From: CAVVIG01 sp050249955
GTDB lineage: Bacteria > Acidobacteriota > Vicinamibacteria > Vicinamibacterales > CAVVIG01
DNA length: 64,000 nucleotides
Assembly (NCBI GenBank): GCA_050249955.1
Contig: JBFWPN010000010.1
Span: forward strand, 124,001 to 188,000
Direction: 5' to 3'
In this document: positions 28,455-38,500 of the stretch, in pieces
How positions within the stretch are numbered: the first letter of the stretch is position 1
How the letters are laid out: every line of letters begins with the position of its first letter
Made by a program: the position numbers and the translations under genes
Notes under the pieces: model-generated
What the model was told of the DNA's origin: nothing
The model's database searches: none
The model's input: the letters and a program-made list of their open reading frames with translations, nothing else

Positions 28455-30419
28455 TTACGGTCGCGGCAGCGCGTACGCGACCAGCTCTGTCGACACGCCG
28501 GTGCCCACGGCGAGGACGATGAACTGCCGGCCACCGGCGAGGTAGGTCATCGGAGCCGCGGCCGGGCCGTTCACCTCGGTCTGCCATATGAGGTTGCCGG
28601 TCTGCTTGTCGAACGCGCGGAAGACCTGTGGTTCCACTGGGAGCGTGCTCGGTTCACGGTTCCCGACCTTGAGCACGGCGCCGCGCCCGAGCCCGCCGAG
28701 GAACTGGCTCACGAACAGCAGGTCCGGCGTGACCAGCACGCTCGCTCGCCGCCCGTTGCCGAGCGGTCCCAGGTTCAGGTCCTTCAGCAGGGGATGGTTG
28801 CGCGGACCTTCGCCGAGCGGCACCTGCCAGGCGATGGTGCCGGCATTGAGGTCGTAGGCCGTCACGCGGCTGTACGGTCCCTTGTAGACCGGAATGCCGT
28901 CGAGGGTGGGCAGTGCCGCGGCGGCGCTGCGACGGTAGCGCATGTTGCCCGTGCCGTCAGTGTCGCCCTTGTCCAGCCCGACGATCGTGGGTGACGTGAC
29001 CGACGTCACGTACAGGAATCCGTTCTTCGGGTCGACCCCCGCGCCGCCCCAGTCCGCGCCACCGACATCCCCCGGCAACTGCGCCATCCCGCGCTCGGTG
29101 GGAGGGGTGAACAACGGTCCCCGATCGAACGGCTTCACCGCGTCGATCGCAAGGGCCCGCAGCTCGGGTGTGTAGTCGACCAGGTCAGCGTCGAGGAACC
29201 CCTGCCGGTCGAACGCCGGCGGCCTGGTGGGGAAGGGCTGGGTGGCCGAGGCCCGCTCGCCGGGCACGGTCGATGGCGGAACGGCCCGCTCCTCGATGGG
29301 CCACACCGGCTCGCCGGTGCGCCGGTCGAAGACGTAGACGAAGCCCTGCTTGCTCACCTGCGCGACGGCCTTGATGCGCCGGCCATTCACGGTGATGTCG
29401 ACCAGGTTGGGCGCGGCGGGGAAGTCGTAGTCCCAGAGTCCGTGGTGCACGGCCTGGAAGTGCCAGACGCGCCGGCCGGTGGTGGCATCGAGGCACACGA
29501 GGCTCTCGGCAAAGAGGTTGTTCCCGGGACGATGCCCGCCGTAGAAGTCGTTGGTGGGCGTGCCGAACGGGAGATAGACGTAGCCGGTCTCCTCGTCCAC
29601 CGTCATGAGCGACCAGACGTTGGTGTTGCCGCTGTACTCGGCGGAGCCGTCCTCCCACGTGTCGTAGCCGAACTCCCCCTTCGCCGGAATCGCGTGGAAC
29701 GTCCAGAGCTTCTTGCCCGTGCGCACGTCGAACCCGAAGATGTCGCCTCGCGGCTGCTCCTTCAGCATCGGGCGGTCGACGATGTTGGCGCCGGAGATGA
29801 TGACGTTCTTCACGACCACCGGCGCCGAGTTCATGGCGTAGTTCTTCAGCGGCTCGGCATACCGCAGCCCGTCGCTGGCCTGGATGCGCCCGCCGTTCCC
29901 GAACTCGGGGTCAGGCCTGCCGGTTTCGGCATCGATGGACACGATCTGGGCGTCGTGCGTCCCGGTGATGATCCGCTTCGTCGTGCCGTCGGTCCAGTAC
30001 GCGGAGCCCCGGTGCGTGAACCCGAGGTTGGTGGGGCGTCCCTTTTTCCAGGTTTCCGGGTCGAAGGTCCAGATGGTGCGGCCGGTGATCGGGTCGATGG
30101 CTGCGAGCACACCGAGCGGCGTGGTCGTGTAGAGCACGCCGTTCACCAGCAGCGGCGTGTCCTGGTAGCCGTACGGGCGTGCCGGGCTGGTCTTGACGAT
30201 CTCGTTGTCCGGTGTGCTCCAGCGCCACGCCACCGCGAGGCGGTTCACGTTCGACCGGGTGACCTGGTCGAGCGAGGAGTACTTCGAACTGGCCGCATCA
30301 CCCCCGTAATGCCGCCACTCGGTTGCGGCCACCGTTGAGGGCGAGGGGCGCTGTGCCACGGCGGCGGCCATGGCCAGCACGGCGAATCCGGACGTGACGG
30401 CGAGCGTGCGTAGGCGCAT
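28455..30419 (-). CDS. PQQ-dependent dehydrogenase, glucose-dehydrogenase-like, periplasmic
   Basis: 654 residues with a signal peptide (about 1-22, ending AVAQ). Propeller repeats resemble the catalytic domain of membrane glucose dehydrogenase (WRHYGGDAASSKYSSLDQ at the N-terminus, FQAVHHGLWDYDFPAAPNL at the active-site aspartate, VYVFDRRTGEPVWPIEE). The five transmembrane helices of true mGDH are absent, so the enzyme is soluble in the periplasm. It probably oxidises a sugar or alcohol, with electrons going to a quinone or cytochrome. No vicinal Cys pair is seen, unlike the 19632-21287 enzyme. GGAG lies ten bases before the ATG and TAGAAT at 30453-30458 could be its -10. Confidence 0.88.
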   Translation of the reverse strand: MRLRTLAVTSGFAVLAMAAAVAQRPSPSTVAATEWRHYGGDAASSKYSSLDQVTRSNVNRLAVAWRWSTPDNEIVKTSPARPYGYQDTPLLVNGVLYTTTPLGVLAAIDPITGRTIWTFDPETWKKGRPTNLGFTHRGSAYWTDGTTKRIITGTHDAQIVSIDAETGRPDPEFGNGGRIQASDGLRYAEPLKNYAMNSAPVVVKNVIISGANIVDRPMLKEQPRGDIFGFDVRTGKKLWTFHAIPAKGEFGYDTWEDGSAEYSGNTNVWSLMTVDEETGYVYLPFGTPTNDFYGGHRPGNNLFAESLVCLDATTGRRVWHFQAVHHGLWDYDFPAAPNLVDITVNGRRIKAVAQVSKQGFVYVFDRRTGEPVWPIEERAVPPSTVPGERASATQPFPTRPPAFDRQGFLDADLVDYTPELRALAIDAVKPFDRGPLFTPPTERGMAQLPGDVGGADWGGAGVDPKNGFLYVTSVTSPTIVGLDKGDTDGTGNMRYRRSAAAALPTLDGIPVYKGPYSRVTAYDLNAGTIAWQVPLGEGPRNHPLLKDLNLGPLGNGRRASVLVTPDLLFVSQFLGGLGRGAVLKVGNREPSTLPVEPQVFRAFDKQTGNLIWQTEVNGPAAAPMTYLAGGRQFIVLAVGTGVSTELVAYALPRP

Positions 30420-30475
30420 CGTGAAGACTCCGGTGGGAACAGCCGACGCGGAATTCTACGCGAAGGCCATGGTGG

Positions 30476-32092
30476 TCACACCGCGGGGTGACGGGTGTGC
30501 CACGACGTGGCCTGCTCGTACGCCGCGCCGATGCGGCACAAGGTCGTCTCGCCCATGCTGCGCCCGACCAACTGCAGGCTCAACGGCAAGCCGTCCGCGG
30601 TGAAGCCGGCAGGCACCGAAAGGGTGGGGGTGCCAGCGAGGTTCATGGGGAGCGTGAACGCGGTCGCGCGTGGCGCGGCGGCGGACCAGGCCCTGGTGAA
30701 GGCGGCCTGATCGGCGACCTGCAGTTCCGGCGTCACCGGCCAGGCCGGATCGCCACCCGACGGGCAGATCATCGCGTCGACCGACATCAGCAGTTCATTC
30801 ATCTTGAGCGTGAAGGCCGCCCGCCGGGCCGAGGCCTCGAGATACTGACGCTCCTCGATACGTGAGCCCGACTCCAGGAAGCTGCGCAGGTACGGCCCGA
30901 AGTCCGTCGCCCGTGAGGCGTAGAACGGCTTGAAGGCCTCGTAGGCGTCGCTCGAGCAGATGGTCAGCCACAGCTGGGTGGCGGCCGTCATGTCGGGCAT
31001 CCGGATGTCGACCACCTCTGCGCCGAGCGAGCGCAGCACCGAGAGTGCCTGCTCGACTGCCTCGACCACCACCGGATTGACCCGGTCGAATGCCCACGCC
31101 CGATCGATGCCGACGCGCAGCCCCTTCACGCCCATGGAGAGCTCCGGCGTTGCCTTCCCCGCCGGCGCCCGCAAGGATGCGGGGTCGTTCCGATCGTAGC
31201 CTGCGATCGCGTCGTACATCGCCGCCACATCGGCGACGGTCCGGCCCATGGCGCCGACGTGGTCCAGCGACTCGGAGAGTGCCAGCACACCCACGCGGCT
31301 CACGCGGCCGTACGTCGGCTTCAGGCCGACCACTCCGCACGCAGACGAGGGGAAGCGGATGGAGCCACCCGTATCGGTGCCGATGGCCGCGAAGCACAGG
31401 CCGGCAGCCGTCGCGACACCCGACCCGCTCGACGATCCTCCGGGCCAGCGGGCCTGGTTCCATGGGTTCAGTGGAATGCCGAGCGACGGGTGATAAGTGA
31501 GCATCGCGCCCTCGGTCAGGTTCAGCTTTCCCAGCACGACCGCGCCAGCCTCGCGCAGGCGGGTGACAACGGTGGCATCGCTCTCGGGCACGAAGTCCGT
31601 CCGCAGGATGGTGCCGCCCATCGTGCGCACACCCTTCGTGAAGCAGAGGTCCTTCACTGCGACCGGCACGCCGTGCAGTGGACCCTTGTACTGGCCGCCC
31701 TCGATCTCCCGGTCGGCCTGCCCTGCGTCCGCGAGCGCCTGATCGGCCATCACCGTGGCATAGCTCTTCAGCGTGGGGTCGAGCGCCGCGATCCGGTCCA
31801 GCATATGCCGCGTCAGCTCGGTCGACCGCAGGGTCCGCTGCTGCAGGCGCGACGCCACGGCGGCCACCGAGAGGAAGTGCAGCGGCTCGTTCGACCGGTC
31901 GGTCCCCGGCGACGTGCCGGCGGCCCCCGGGGGCTGCGCGTCAGCGCCGGGGGACCCGCAGGCGGCGAGCGGCGCCAGGGCACCCGCGCCCAGCAGTGCC
32001 AGCGCGGCGCGGCGTGTGAAACCCGACTCGACTGGATGAGTGTCCGGCCGATCTCCCTGATGGAACGGCCATGGCGGCGTGGGCGTGAACAT
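30476..32092 (-). CDS. Amidase signature family enzyme, Tat-exported lipoprotein candidate
   Basis: 538 residues from ATG 32092 (an alternative start at 32125 adds 11). Near the N-terminus, after a polar stretch, comes FTRRAALALLGAGALAPLAAC: a twin-arginine signal whose end is a lipobox (LAAC). The protein is therefore likely Tat-exported and lipid-anchored. The Ser-cisSer-Lys triad is visible: Lys in VAVKDL (about 144), cis-Ser in GGSSSGSG (about 217) and nucleophile Ser in TDTGGSIRFP (about 241). The family hydrolyses amides, including N-acyl amino acids, nitrile-derived amides and peptide-type substrates; the true substrate is unknown. It lies 56 bases upstream of the second PQQ dehydrogenase gene, in the same orientation. 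Confidence 0.88.
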   Translation of the reverse strand: MFTPTPPWPFHQGDRPDTHPVESGFTRRAALALLGAGALAPLAACGSPGADAQPPGAAGTSPGTDRSNEPLHFLSVAAVASRLQQRTLRSTELTRHMLDRIAALDPTLKSYATVMADQALADAGQADREIEGGQYKGPLHGVPVAVKDLCFTKGVRTMGGTILRTDFVPESDATVVTRLREAGAVVLGKLNLTEGAMLTYHPSLGIPLNPWNQARWPGGSSSGSGVATAAGLCFAAIGTDTGGSIRFPSSACGVVGLKPTYGRVSRVGVLALSESLDHVGAMGRTVADVAAMYDAIAGYDRNDPASLRAPAGKATPELSMGVKGLRVGIDRAWAFDRVNPVVVEAVEQALSVLRSLGAEVVDIRMPDMTAATQLWLTICSSDAYEAFKPFYASRATDFGPYLRSFLESGSRIEERQYLEASARRAAFTLKMNELLMSVDAMICPSGGDPAWPVTPELQVADQAAFTRAWSAAAPRATAFTLPMNLAGTPTLSVPAGFTADGLPLSLQLVGRSMGETTLCRIGAAYEQATSWHTRHPAV

Positions 32093-32140
32093 GCGACGAC
32101 TCCGGTGCGGGCGGAATTGTCCCACAGCCCCGTACCGGAG

Positions 32141-32641
32141 TCACCGCCCGGCGTACGCAGCTTCGAGCGCAGCGATGTCGAGCTTCTTCATGGGCATCAT
32201 GGCCTGCATCACCCGTTCGGTCGCCGGCGTGACGCCACCCATGAACCAGGCATCCATGACGGACGGGACGACCTGCCAGGACACGCCAAAGCGATCCTTC
32301 AGCCAGCCGCATGCCCTCGCCTTCGGGTCGCCGCCCTCGCCGAGCCCTTCCCAGTAATGGTCGACCTCGGCCTGGGTGTCGCAGAACACCTGGAACGAGA
32401 TTGCCTCACTGAACGGGAAGTGCCGGCCCCCGTTGAGGGCGGTGAAGCGCTGCCCATCGAGTTCGAACTCGACGGTCATGACCGAGCCGGGCTCCCGGCG
32501 GTGGTGCTCCCGTCCCGCTTCGCCGTACCGGGTGACGGCGATGACGCGCGAGTTCGGGAAGACGGCGGTGTAGAGACTTGCGGCCTGCTCTGCCTCATCG
32601 GCAAACCACAGGCAGGGAGCGATTCGAAGCGCGACGGACAT
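32141..32641 (-). CDS. VOC family protein, PhnB-like
   Basis: 166 residues matching the PhnB / 3-demethylubiquinone-9 methyltransferase-like branch of the vicinal oxygen chelate superfamily: APCLWFADEAEQAASLYTAVF, then GQRFTALNGGRHF, then DRFGVSWQVVP. Metal-binding residues are not conserved in most members and the role is unknown. It lies 48 bases from the amidase and 91 bases from DinB, in the same direction. Confidence 0.88.
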   Translation of the reverse strand: MSVALRIAPCLWFADEAEQAASLYTAVFPNSRVIAVTRYGEAGREHHRREPGSVMTVEFELDGQRFTALNGGRHFPFSEAISFQVFCDTQAEVDHYWEGLGEGGDPKARACGWLKDRFGVSWQVVPSVMDAWFMGGVTPATERVMQAMMPMKKLDIAALEAAYAGR

Positions 32642-32732
32642 CAGTACCTCCTGCGGGTGGTCGAACGGCAGGGTGTCACTTCGACAGCCGCGGGCGGCTG
32701 TCGCGGATGACCGCCCGGTGCGCGCCGGCGGG

Positions 32733-33260
32733 CTAGCTGCGCCCCAGTACGGAGAGGTAGGCCCGCCAGGGGCCCACCGCCTCCGCGTACTGCGTGGCCA
32801 TCACGCGGGCCACCTGGGCCACGTGGCTCATGTCGTGCACCACCCAGGTGGCGAGGTGCTGGCCGAGCGTGACGATGCCGAACTCCGGGTGCCGGCCGGT
32901 GCGCGCGAGATCGGCGTCGGTGAGGCCCAGTGCGTCCAGGCGCGCGAGGCTGGTGTTGCGAAGGGCCGAGAAGCGATCGAGCAGCTGATCCAGGGTCTGG
33001 CCGGCGGAGCCGGTGAACATGGCCTCGCGATCGAACGGCGGAAACGGCACGGTCTCACCATGCGCGAGCAGGTGTTCCACGCGAGGGATCCAGTCTGCCC
33101 GTTCCCCGTGAATCAGGTGCCCGACCACGTCGTACGGGCTCCAGGTGCCAGGACCTTCCGTGGCTGTAGTCCAGGACACAGGCAGTCCCTGCAGCCACGC
33201 GCGAAGTGCGCGGGGCGTCTGCCGCAGCACCGGCAGGGCCTCGTCGAAACGGAACTCCAT
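32733..33260 (-). CDS. DinB family four-helix metalloprotein
   Basis: 175 residues from ATG 33260; a GTG at 33269 is the alternative. It is a four-helix bundle of the DinB/YfiT type. The three metal-binding histidines can be placed: one in VVGHLIHGE and two in WVVHDMSHVAQ. DinB-like proteins include thiol-dependent transferases (bacillithiol and mycothiol S-transferases) and others of unknown function. It follows the Cys/His mini-protein gene at a 30-base distance in the same direction. Confidence 0.88.
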   Translation of the reverse strand: MEFRFDEALPVLRQTPRALRAWLQGLPVSWTTATEGPGTWSPYDVVGHLIHGERADWIPRVEHLLAHGETVPFPPFDREAMFTGSAGQTLDQLLDRFSALRNTSLARLDALGLTDADLARTGRHPEFGIVTLGQHLATWVVHDMSHVAQVARVMATQYAEAVGPWRAYLSVLGRS

Positions 33261-33290
33261 GAATGTCACCGTCCGCGTCCGCCGCGCTCC

Positions 33291-33425
33291 TCAGTTCGAT
33301 TGTGACGGCTCGTCGACGTCCCGTCGCAGCTGGGGACGGGTGCTCGTCGTGAGCGCGTGTTCAGGACAGTAGTTGCTCTTCGGGCCCGCCAGTTTCGGAC
33401 ACCCGGGGTACGCGCACTGCAGCAT
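33291..33425 (-). CDS. 44-residue Cys/His mini-protein, zinc-binding candidate
   Basis: The ORF has an ATG at 33425 with a strong Shine-Dalgarno (AGAGGAG, about seven bases upstream) and stops at TGA 33291-33293. The product starts MLQCAYPGCPKLAGPKSNYC and continues PEHA; the four ligands form C-x4-C-x10-C-x2-H (residues 4, 9, 20 and 23), a compact zinc-knuckle spacing. The remainder is polar and disordered-looking. It sits between the membrane-protein gene (15 bases upstream) and DinB in one orientation, so it is probably part of that run. I do not recognise a named family; a zinc-ribbon of the CxxxxC type is the closest description. Confidence 0.6.
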   Translation of the reverse strand: MLQCAYPGCPKLAGPKSNYCPEHALTTSTRPQLRRDVDEPSQSN

Positions 33426-33440
33426 GCCGATCTCCTCTTG

Positions 33441-34037
33441 TTACCGCGACCACACCATGCCCATGACGATTCCCGACACCAGCGCCGCCGCGGCCATGAG
33501 CAAACCCTGCCCCGCGGCCAGCAGGCGCGACTTCTGGCGGACCGCGCGCTGCATCGACTGCACGGCGGCCCGCCAGTGACCGGCCTGGTCGTAGAGCAGG
33601 CGGCGGTAGCGCTCCGGCCCCTCCGCCCCCTGCATCAACGGCGCAACATCGTCGACCATCCGCTCGAGGTCGGCCCCGCCCGGCGGCGACGTGATGGCCC
33701 GGACGAACAGCACGGCCACACCGGCGACCGTTGCCGCGAGCAGGAGGCTGACCGCCGCGAAGAGGGCGATCTTGAACGATGGCGGTGCGCCCTGGGGCAA
33801 CTCGCGCGCGAAGGCAAAGGTGGCGGCGATGAAGATGCCAGCCACCGAGGCGAGCGCCTGAGCCTTGGTCTCGAGCAGGCGCCAGGTGTCCTGCAGGCCC
33901 TGGTACTCCGCCTGGTACGCCTTGACGACCGACTCCAGCAGTTCGCGCAGGGACGGCACCGGGTCGGTGGCGGCCGGCGCCGGCGCGCCCAGCGCGAGGG
34001 CCGTGCGCGCGTACCCGAGCAGGTCGAGCAGTGTCAC
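33441..34037 (-). CDS. Small membrane protein with Pycsar/SLATT-like layout
   Basis: 198 residues: an N-terminal amphipathic helix region (ending LLETKAQALASVAG), transmembrane segments about 62-82, 92-115 and 172-195, and a long charged helix in between (GHWRAAVQSMQRAVRQKSRL). The LETKAQ-helix leading into the first membrane segment, and a last helix after a basic stretch, resemble the small membrane effectors of Pycsar and SLATT type. No cyclase gene is nearby, so defence function is unproven and the similarity is only architectural. No specific family is asserted. Confidence 0.6.
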   Translation of the reverse strand: MTLLDLLGYARTALALGAPAPAATDPVPSLRELLESVVKAYQAEYQGLQDTWRLLETKAQALASVAGIFIAATFAFARELPQGAPPSFKIALFAAVSLLLAATVAGVAVLFVRAITSPPGGADLERMVDDVAPLMQGAEGPERYRRLLYDQAGHWRAAVQSMQRAVRQKSRLLAAGQGLLMAAAALVSGIVMGMVWSR

Positions 34038-34059
34038 CAGGTCCTCGTGTTCCTCACCC

Positions 34060-35388
34060 TCAGCGACCGCCCTGGAGCTGCTTCGCGACCTGCTCCACCT
34101 TCTCCATGACCCGCAGCAGGTTGCCGCTCCAGATCTTCGCGATCTGCTCCTCGGTGTAGCCGCGCCTCACCAGCTCGAGGGTGATGTTGAAGGTCTCGCT
34201 GGCGTCGTTCCAGTCGGCAAGTCCGCCGCCCCCGTCGAAGTCGGACGAGATCCCCACGTGGTCGATGCCGATCAGCTTCACCACATAGTCGATGTGATCG
34301 ACGAAGTCCTTCACCGTGGCGGGCGGGTCGGCCGGCAGGCGCCTGTTCACGTCGGCCAGCTTCGCGTCGAACTGTGCCTTGCGCGCGGCCGGCAGGGCCG
34401 CGATCGCCTCGTCGGTCGCGCGGGTGCTGCCGGGGGCGCCGGACGCCTGGCGCGGGGCCGGTTCGGGAATGCCGAACTCCCTGCGCAGGGCCGTCAGGGC
34501 CGCCGCACGTTCGGGGGAGTCGGGCTTCGGCACCTTGATGTAGCTGCCGAGACCGACGATCTGGATGACGCCGCCGTTCCGTGCAAGCGCCTTCAGCATC
34601 TCGTCGTCCATGTTGCGCGGCACGTTGGCCAGTGCCCGCACCGCCGAGTGCGATGCGATGATCGGGGCTTTCGACAGTTCGACCGCCTTGAGCATCGAGC
34701 CCTTCGACGGGTGCGAGACATCCACCATGATGCCCAGGCGGTTCATCTCGGCAATCACGCGCTCGCCGAGCGGCGAGACGCCGTTCTTCCAGGTGTAGCC
34801 GTCGCGCTCGCCGGTGTTCGAGTCGGAGAGCTGGTTGTTGCCGTTGTGGGCGAGCGACATGTAGCGACCGCCGCGGTCGTAGAACTCCTGCACGCGGCGC
34901 AGGTCCTCGCCGATCGGGTATGCGTTCTCCACGCCGATGAGCGCCACCTTCCGGCCGGAGGCCGCGATGCGGCGCACGTCGGCGGCCGTCAGCGCCAGGC
35001 CGATCTTGTCGGGTGCGATCTGCTCGGCGAGGCGATGGATGGCCTCGAACTTCTCGACCGCCTCCCTGTAGGCCCGGTCGTAGCCGGCCGGCGACAGGGA
35101 GTCGGGCTGGCGTTTCGGATCGGGCTGTCCCACATAGACGATGAAGAAGGAGGCGTCGAGGCCACCCTCGATCATCTTCGGCAGGTTGACCTGCGTGTCG
35201 AGCCGCTGGGTGTAGTTCTTCGCGGCGGTGAAGTTCTCGGGCTCGATGTCGTTGTGGGTGTCGAGGGTGATGACGCGGTCGTGAATCGCACGCGCGCGAC
35301 GGACGAGATCCCCCTCAGGTGCCTGGGCGCTGAGTGCGACCACCGAGACCGACGCGGCGATGAACGTGAGCAGGGCGGGAATGCGCAT
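34060..35388 (-). CDS. Membrane dipeptidase (peptidase M19), secreted
   Basis: 442 residues from ATG 35388, with a signal peptide (about 1-22, ending ALSAQ). Zinc ligands of the renal dipeptidase fold are visible: HxD in LDTHND, a bridging Glu in GVENAY, His in VDVSHPS and in ASHSAV, and the acidic residue in GISSDFDGGGG. The family hydrolyses dipeptides and some beta-lactams; the signal peptide places it in the periplasm. Longer in-frame extension to 35604 would overlap the divergent AddB region and is rejected. It is first gene of the run leading through the small membrane protein and the mini-protein to DinB. Confidence 0.92.
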   Translation of the reverse strand: MRIPALLTFIAASVSVVALSAQAPEGDLVRRARAIHDRVITLDTHNDIEPENFTAAKNYTQRLDTQVNLPKMIEGGLDASFFIVYVGQPDPKRQPDSLSPAGYDRAYREAVEKFEAIHRLAEQIAPDKIGLALTAADVRRIAASGRKVALIGVENAYPIGEDLRRVQEFYDRGGRYMSLAHNGNNQLSDSNTGERDGYTWKNGVSPLGERVIAEMNRLGIMVDVSHPSKGSMLKAVELSKAPIIASHSAVRALANVPRNMDDEMLKALARNGGVIQIVGLGSYIKVPKPDSPERAAALTALRREFGIPEPAPRQASGAPGSTRATDEAIAALPAARKAQFDAKLADVNRRLPADPPATVKDFVDHIDYVVKLIGIDHVGISSDFDGGGGLADWNDASETFNITLELVRRGYTEEQIAKIWSGNLLRVMEKVEQVAKQLQGGR

Positions 35389-35395
35389 GAGCCCG

Positions 35396-35401
35396 ATTAT
35401 A
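35396..35401 (-). promoter_or_regulatory. Putative -10 element (TATAAT) directly before the M19 peptidase start
   Basis: TATAAT on the minus strand ends seven bases before the ATG at 35388, so transcription would begin at or very near the start codon. There is no Shine-Dalgarno in between. A TTGCAT sequence lies 15 bases upstream as a weak -35. Confidence 0.45.
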
Positions 35402-35525
35402 GGAAGGCCCGGGGCCATGCAACGGCGAAATCCGCCACGGGCGCGATCGGGTGTATCGTGTGTGCGGGTCCGCGGGCGCGGGCCTTCCAGGGTGTGTCCG
35501 GCACGGCGTCCGGAAGGAGCGTGGC

Positions 35526-38500
35526 ATGCGCGTGGTCCTGTCTTCATCGGCGGCGGTGCGGCTCGAGGCCGCCAGCCGGTTCGTCCTCGACCTTCCTCCC
35601 TCAACCGAGATCCTCGTGGTCGGCGCCACGCGCGGCGCGGCCGACGACTTCGTGCGGATGCTCGCCCGGCGGCGGCCTGCCACGTTCGGGATCTACAGGT
35701 TGAGCCTCACGCAGCTCGCGGCCCGGCTCGCGGCCCCGCGGCTCGCCGCTGGGCGGCTGACGCCGGCCACCACGCTCGGAATCGAGGCGGTCGCGGCGCG
35801 GGCCGTGCACGACGCGGCCAACGCGGCCGCACTCGAGTACTTCGGCCCGGTTGCCACGTCGCCCGGGTTCCCGCGCGCGCTCGCCCGCACGCTCGAGGAA
35901 CTGGCGCTCGCCGACGTGCCGGCCTCCCGGCTCGATGGCGTCGGCGCCGGAGCGCGCGACCTCGCAGGCCTGCTCGACCGCTTCGACCGGCAGTTCTCGA
36001 CGGTGTGCTCGGTGGACCGCGCGGCGTTCCTGCGGACGGCGGCCGAAGGGGCCGCTGCCGGCGACAGCGCCTACGGCCACTGCCGCCTCGTCCTGCTCGA
36101 CACCCCGGTCACCAATGCGGCCGAACTCGGGCTCGTGCGTGCCCTGGTGCAGCGGGCGCCCTCGGCCCTTGCCACCATTCCCGCGGGCGACGCGCCGACC
36201 GTGCGGGCATTCGCCACGCTTGCGAGGGTCACCCCGGTGGAACCGGCCGACGGCGGGCTCGACCGCGTGCGCCGCCACCTCTTTGCCGCGGGAGCCACGC
36301 CGGCGGGCGGACCTCTCGACGAGGTGGAACTCTTCTCGGCGCCGGGTGAGGGGCGCGAAGCGGTGGAGATCGCCCGCCGCATCCTGCGTGAGGCGCGCGA
36401 AGGCACGCCGTTCGATCGCATGGCCATCGCACTGCGTACACCGCAGCAGTACGCCGGCCTGCTGGAGCACGCACTCGAACGGGCAGGCATCCCGTCGTAT
36501 TTCGAGCGTGGTTCGCGGCGCCCGCATCCCGCAGGTCGTGCCTTCCTGGCGCTGCTGGCCTGCCGGCAGGAGAACCTGTCGGCCCGTCGCTTCGCCGAGT
36601 ACCTGTCGCTGGGGCAGGTGCCGCGCGTCGATGGCCGCACCGGGAGTGCCGACGGCCCGGGCCGGTCCGCCCTGCCAGACGACGTGATTCCCGCGTCGCA
36701 GGACGAGGTCTTCGGCGCGCTCGCGGGTCGGGCCGACGAGCAGGCACAGGCCGCGCCAGACGTCGATCCGGAGGTTGCCGGGCCCGCCGACCGTGCCTTC
36801 AGGGCGCCGTGGAAATGGGAGCGGATCCTGGCCGAGTCGCGCGTGATCAACACGGCCGCGCGCTGGGAGGCACGCCTGACGGGCCTGATGCGCGAGTGCG
36901 ACCTGCAGCGTGCCGAACTGGAGCGGACCGAGCCCGAATCGGGACGCCTGGCACACCTGGCGCGCAAGGTCGAGGACCTGCAGGCGCTCGCCGGCTTCGC
37001 GCTGCCCATCATCAGGGTGCTGGCCGCATGGCCTGAAGCCTCGACCTGGTCCGACTGGCTGGAGCGGTTCGAGGCGCTCGCCCCGAGTGTCCTGGCGCGT
37101 CCGGAGCGGGTGCTGCGAGTATTGGCAGACCTCCGTCCGATGGGAGCCGTGGGGCCCGTGTCGCTCGACGAGGCGGCGCGCGTGCTGGCGGTGCGTCTCG
37201 GCACCATGGAGTCCGAGCCGCAGGCCAGGCGGTACGGACGCGTCTTCGTGGCCTCGCCGGCGCACATGCGCGGGCGGACGTTCGACGTGGTGTTCGTCCC
37301 GGCGCTGGCCGAGCGGATGTTCCCGCAGCGGCCCCGGGAAGACCCACTGCTGCTCGACGCGGCGCGTGTGGCGCTCGATGCGGCGCTGGTCACACAGGGT
37401 GACCGTGCCGACATGGAGAAGCAGCAGCTCCGGCTCGCGGTCGGCGCCGCCACCCGGCGACTGTACGTGTCGTTTCCCACGGTGGAGATCGGCGAAGGAC
37501 GCCCCCGTGTACCCTCGCTCTACGCCCTGGAAGTGTGGCGCGCGATGACCGGCCGCGTGCCCAGCGCCGACGAACTCCAGCAGGCGGCGGCCCGGGCGTC
37601 GCGGGCCACCCTCGCGTGGCCGGCGCCTGACGACAGCACGGAGGCGATCGACGCACTCGAGCACGACCTGGCCACGCTGCGCCGCCTCGTCGAGGCCCCA
37701 GACAGCGCGGCGCGCGGGCGCGCGCAGTACATGCTGCAGCTGAACGACTGCCTCCAGCGTTCGGTACGCGAGCGCTACGCCCGGCCGCGCAAGGCCTGGT
37801 CGAAGTTCGATGGTCTCGTGCAGGCCACCGAACGCACGAGGCCCATCCTCGCGCCAAGCCGTCTCGGCGCGCGCGTCTACTCCCTGTCGGCACTGCAGCG
37901 CTATGCCAGCTGTCCGTACCAGTTCCTGCTCGGCGCCATCTACCGCCTCCGCCCGGCGGAGGATCTCGAGCCACTGCAGCGCATGGACCCGCTCACGCGT
38001 GGCAGCCTGTTTCATGCCGTGCAGACCGCGTTCTACCGGCGTCTGCGCGAAGAAGGGCGGCTGCCGGTGACATCGGCGGGGCTGGCGCACGCGCTCGACG
38101 TGCTGGACCAGTGCATGGCGGAGGAAGCCGCTCACCAGCGGCGCGAGCTGGCACCAGCCATCGAGCGGGTGTGGCAGGACGAGATCGGGGCGATCCGTCG
38201 CGATCTGCGGCTCTGGGTGCACAAGATCTCCGAAGATCAGGACGGCTGGGTTCCGGCGAAGTTCGAGTGGGCCTTCGGGCTCAAGGGGAGCGCGGTCGAC
38301 GTCGGGCGCGATCCCGACAGTCGCCCCGATCCGGTGCTGCTGGACAACCGGTTCCTCCTGCACGGCTCCATCGACCTCGTCGAGGAGCACGCCACGCGTG
38401 GCACGCTCCGCGTGACCGACCACAAGACCGGACGTGCCCGCGTCAAGGAGGGCTTCGTGGTGGACGGTGGGAAGGCGCTGCAGCCCGTGCTCTATTCGAT

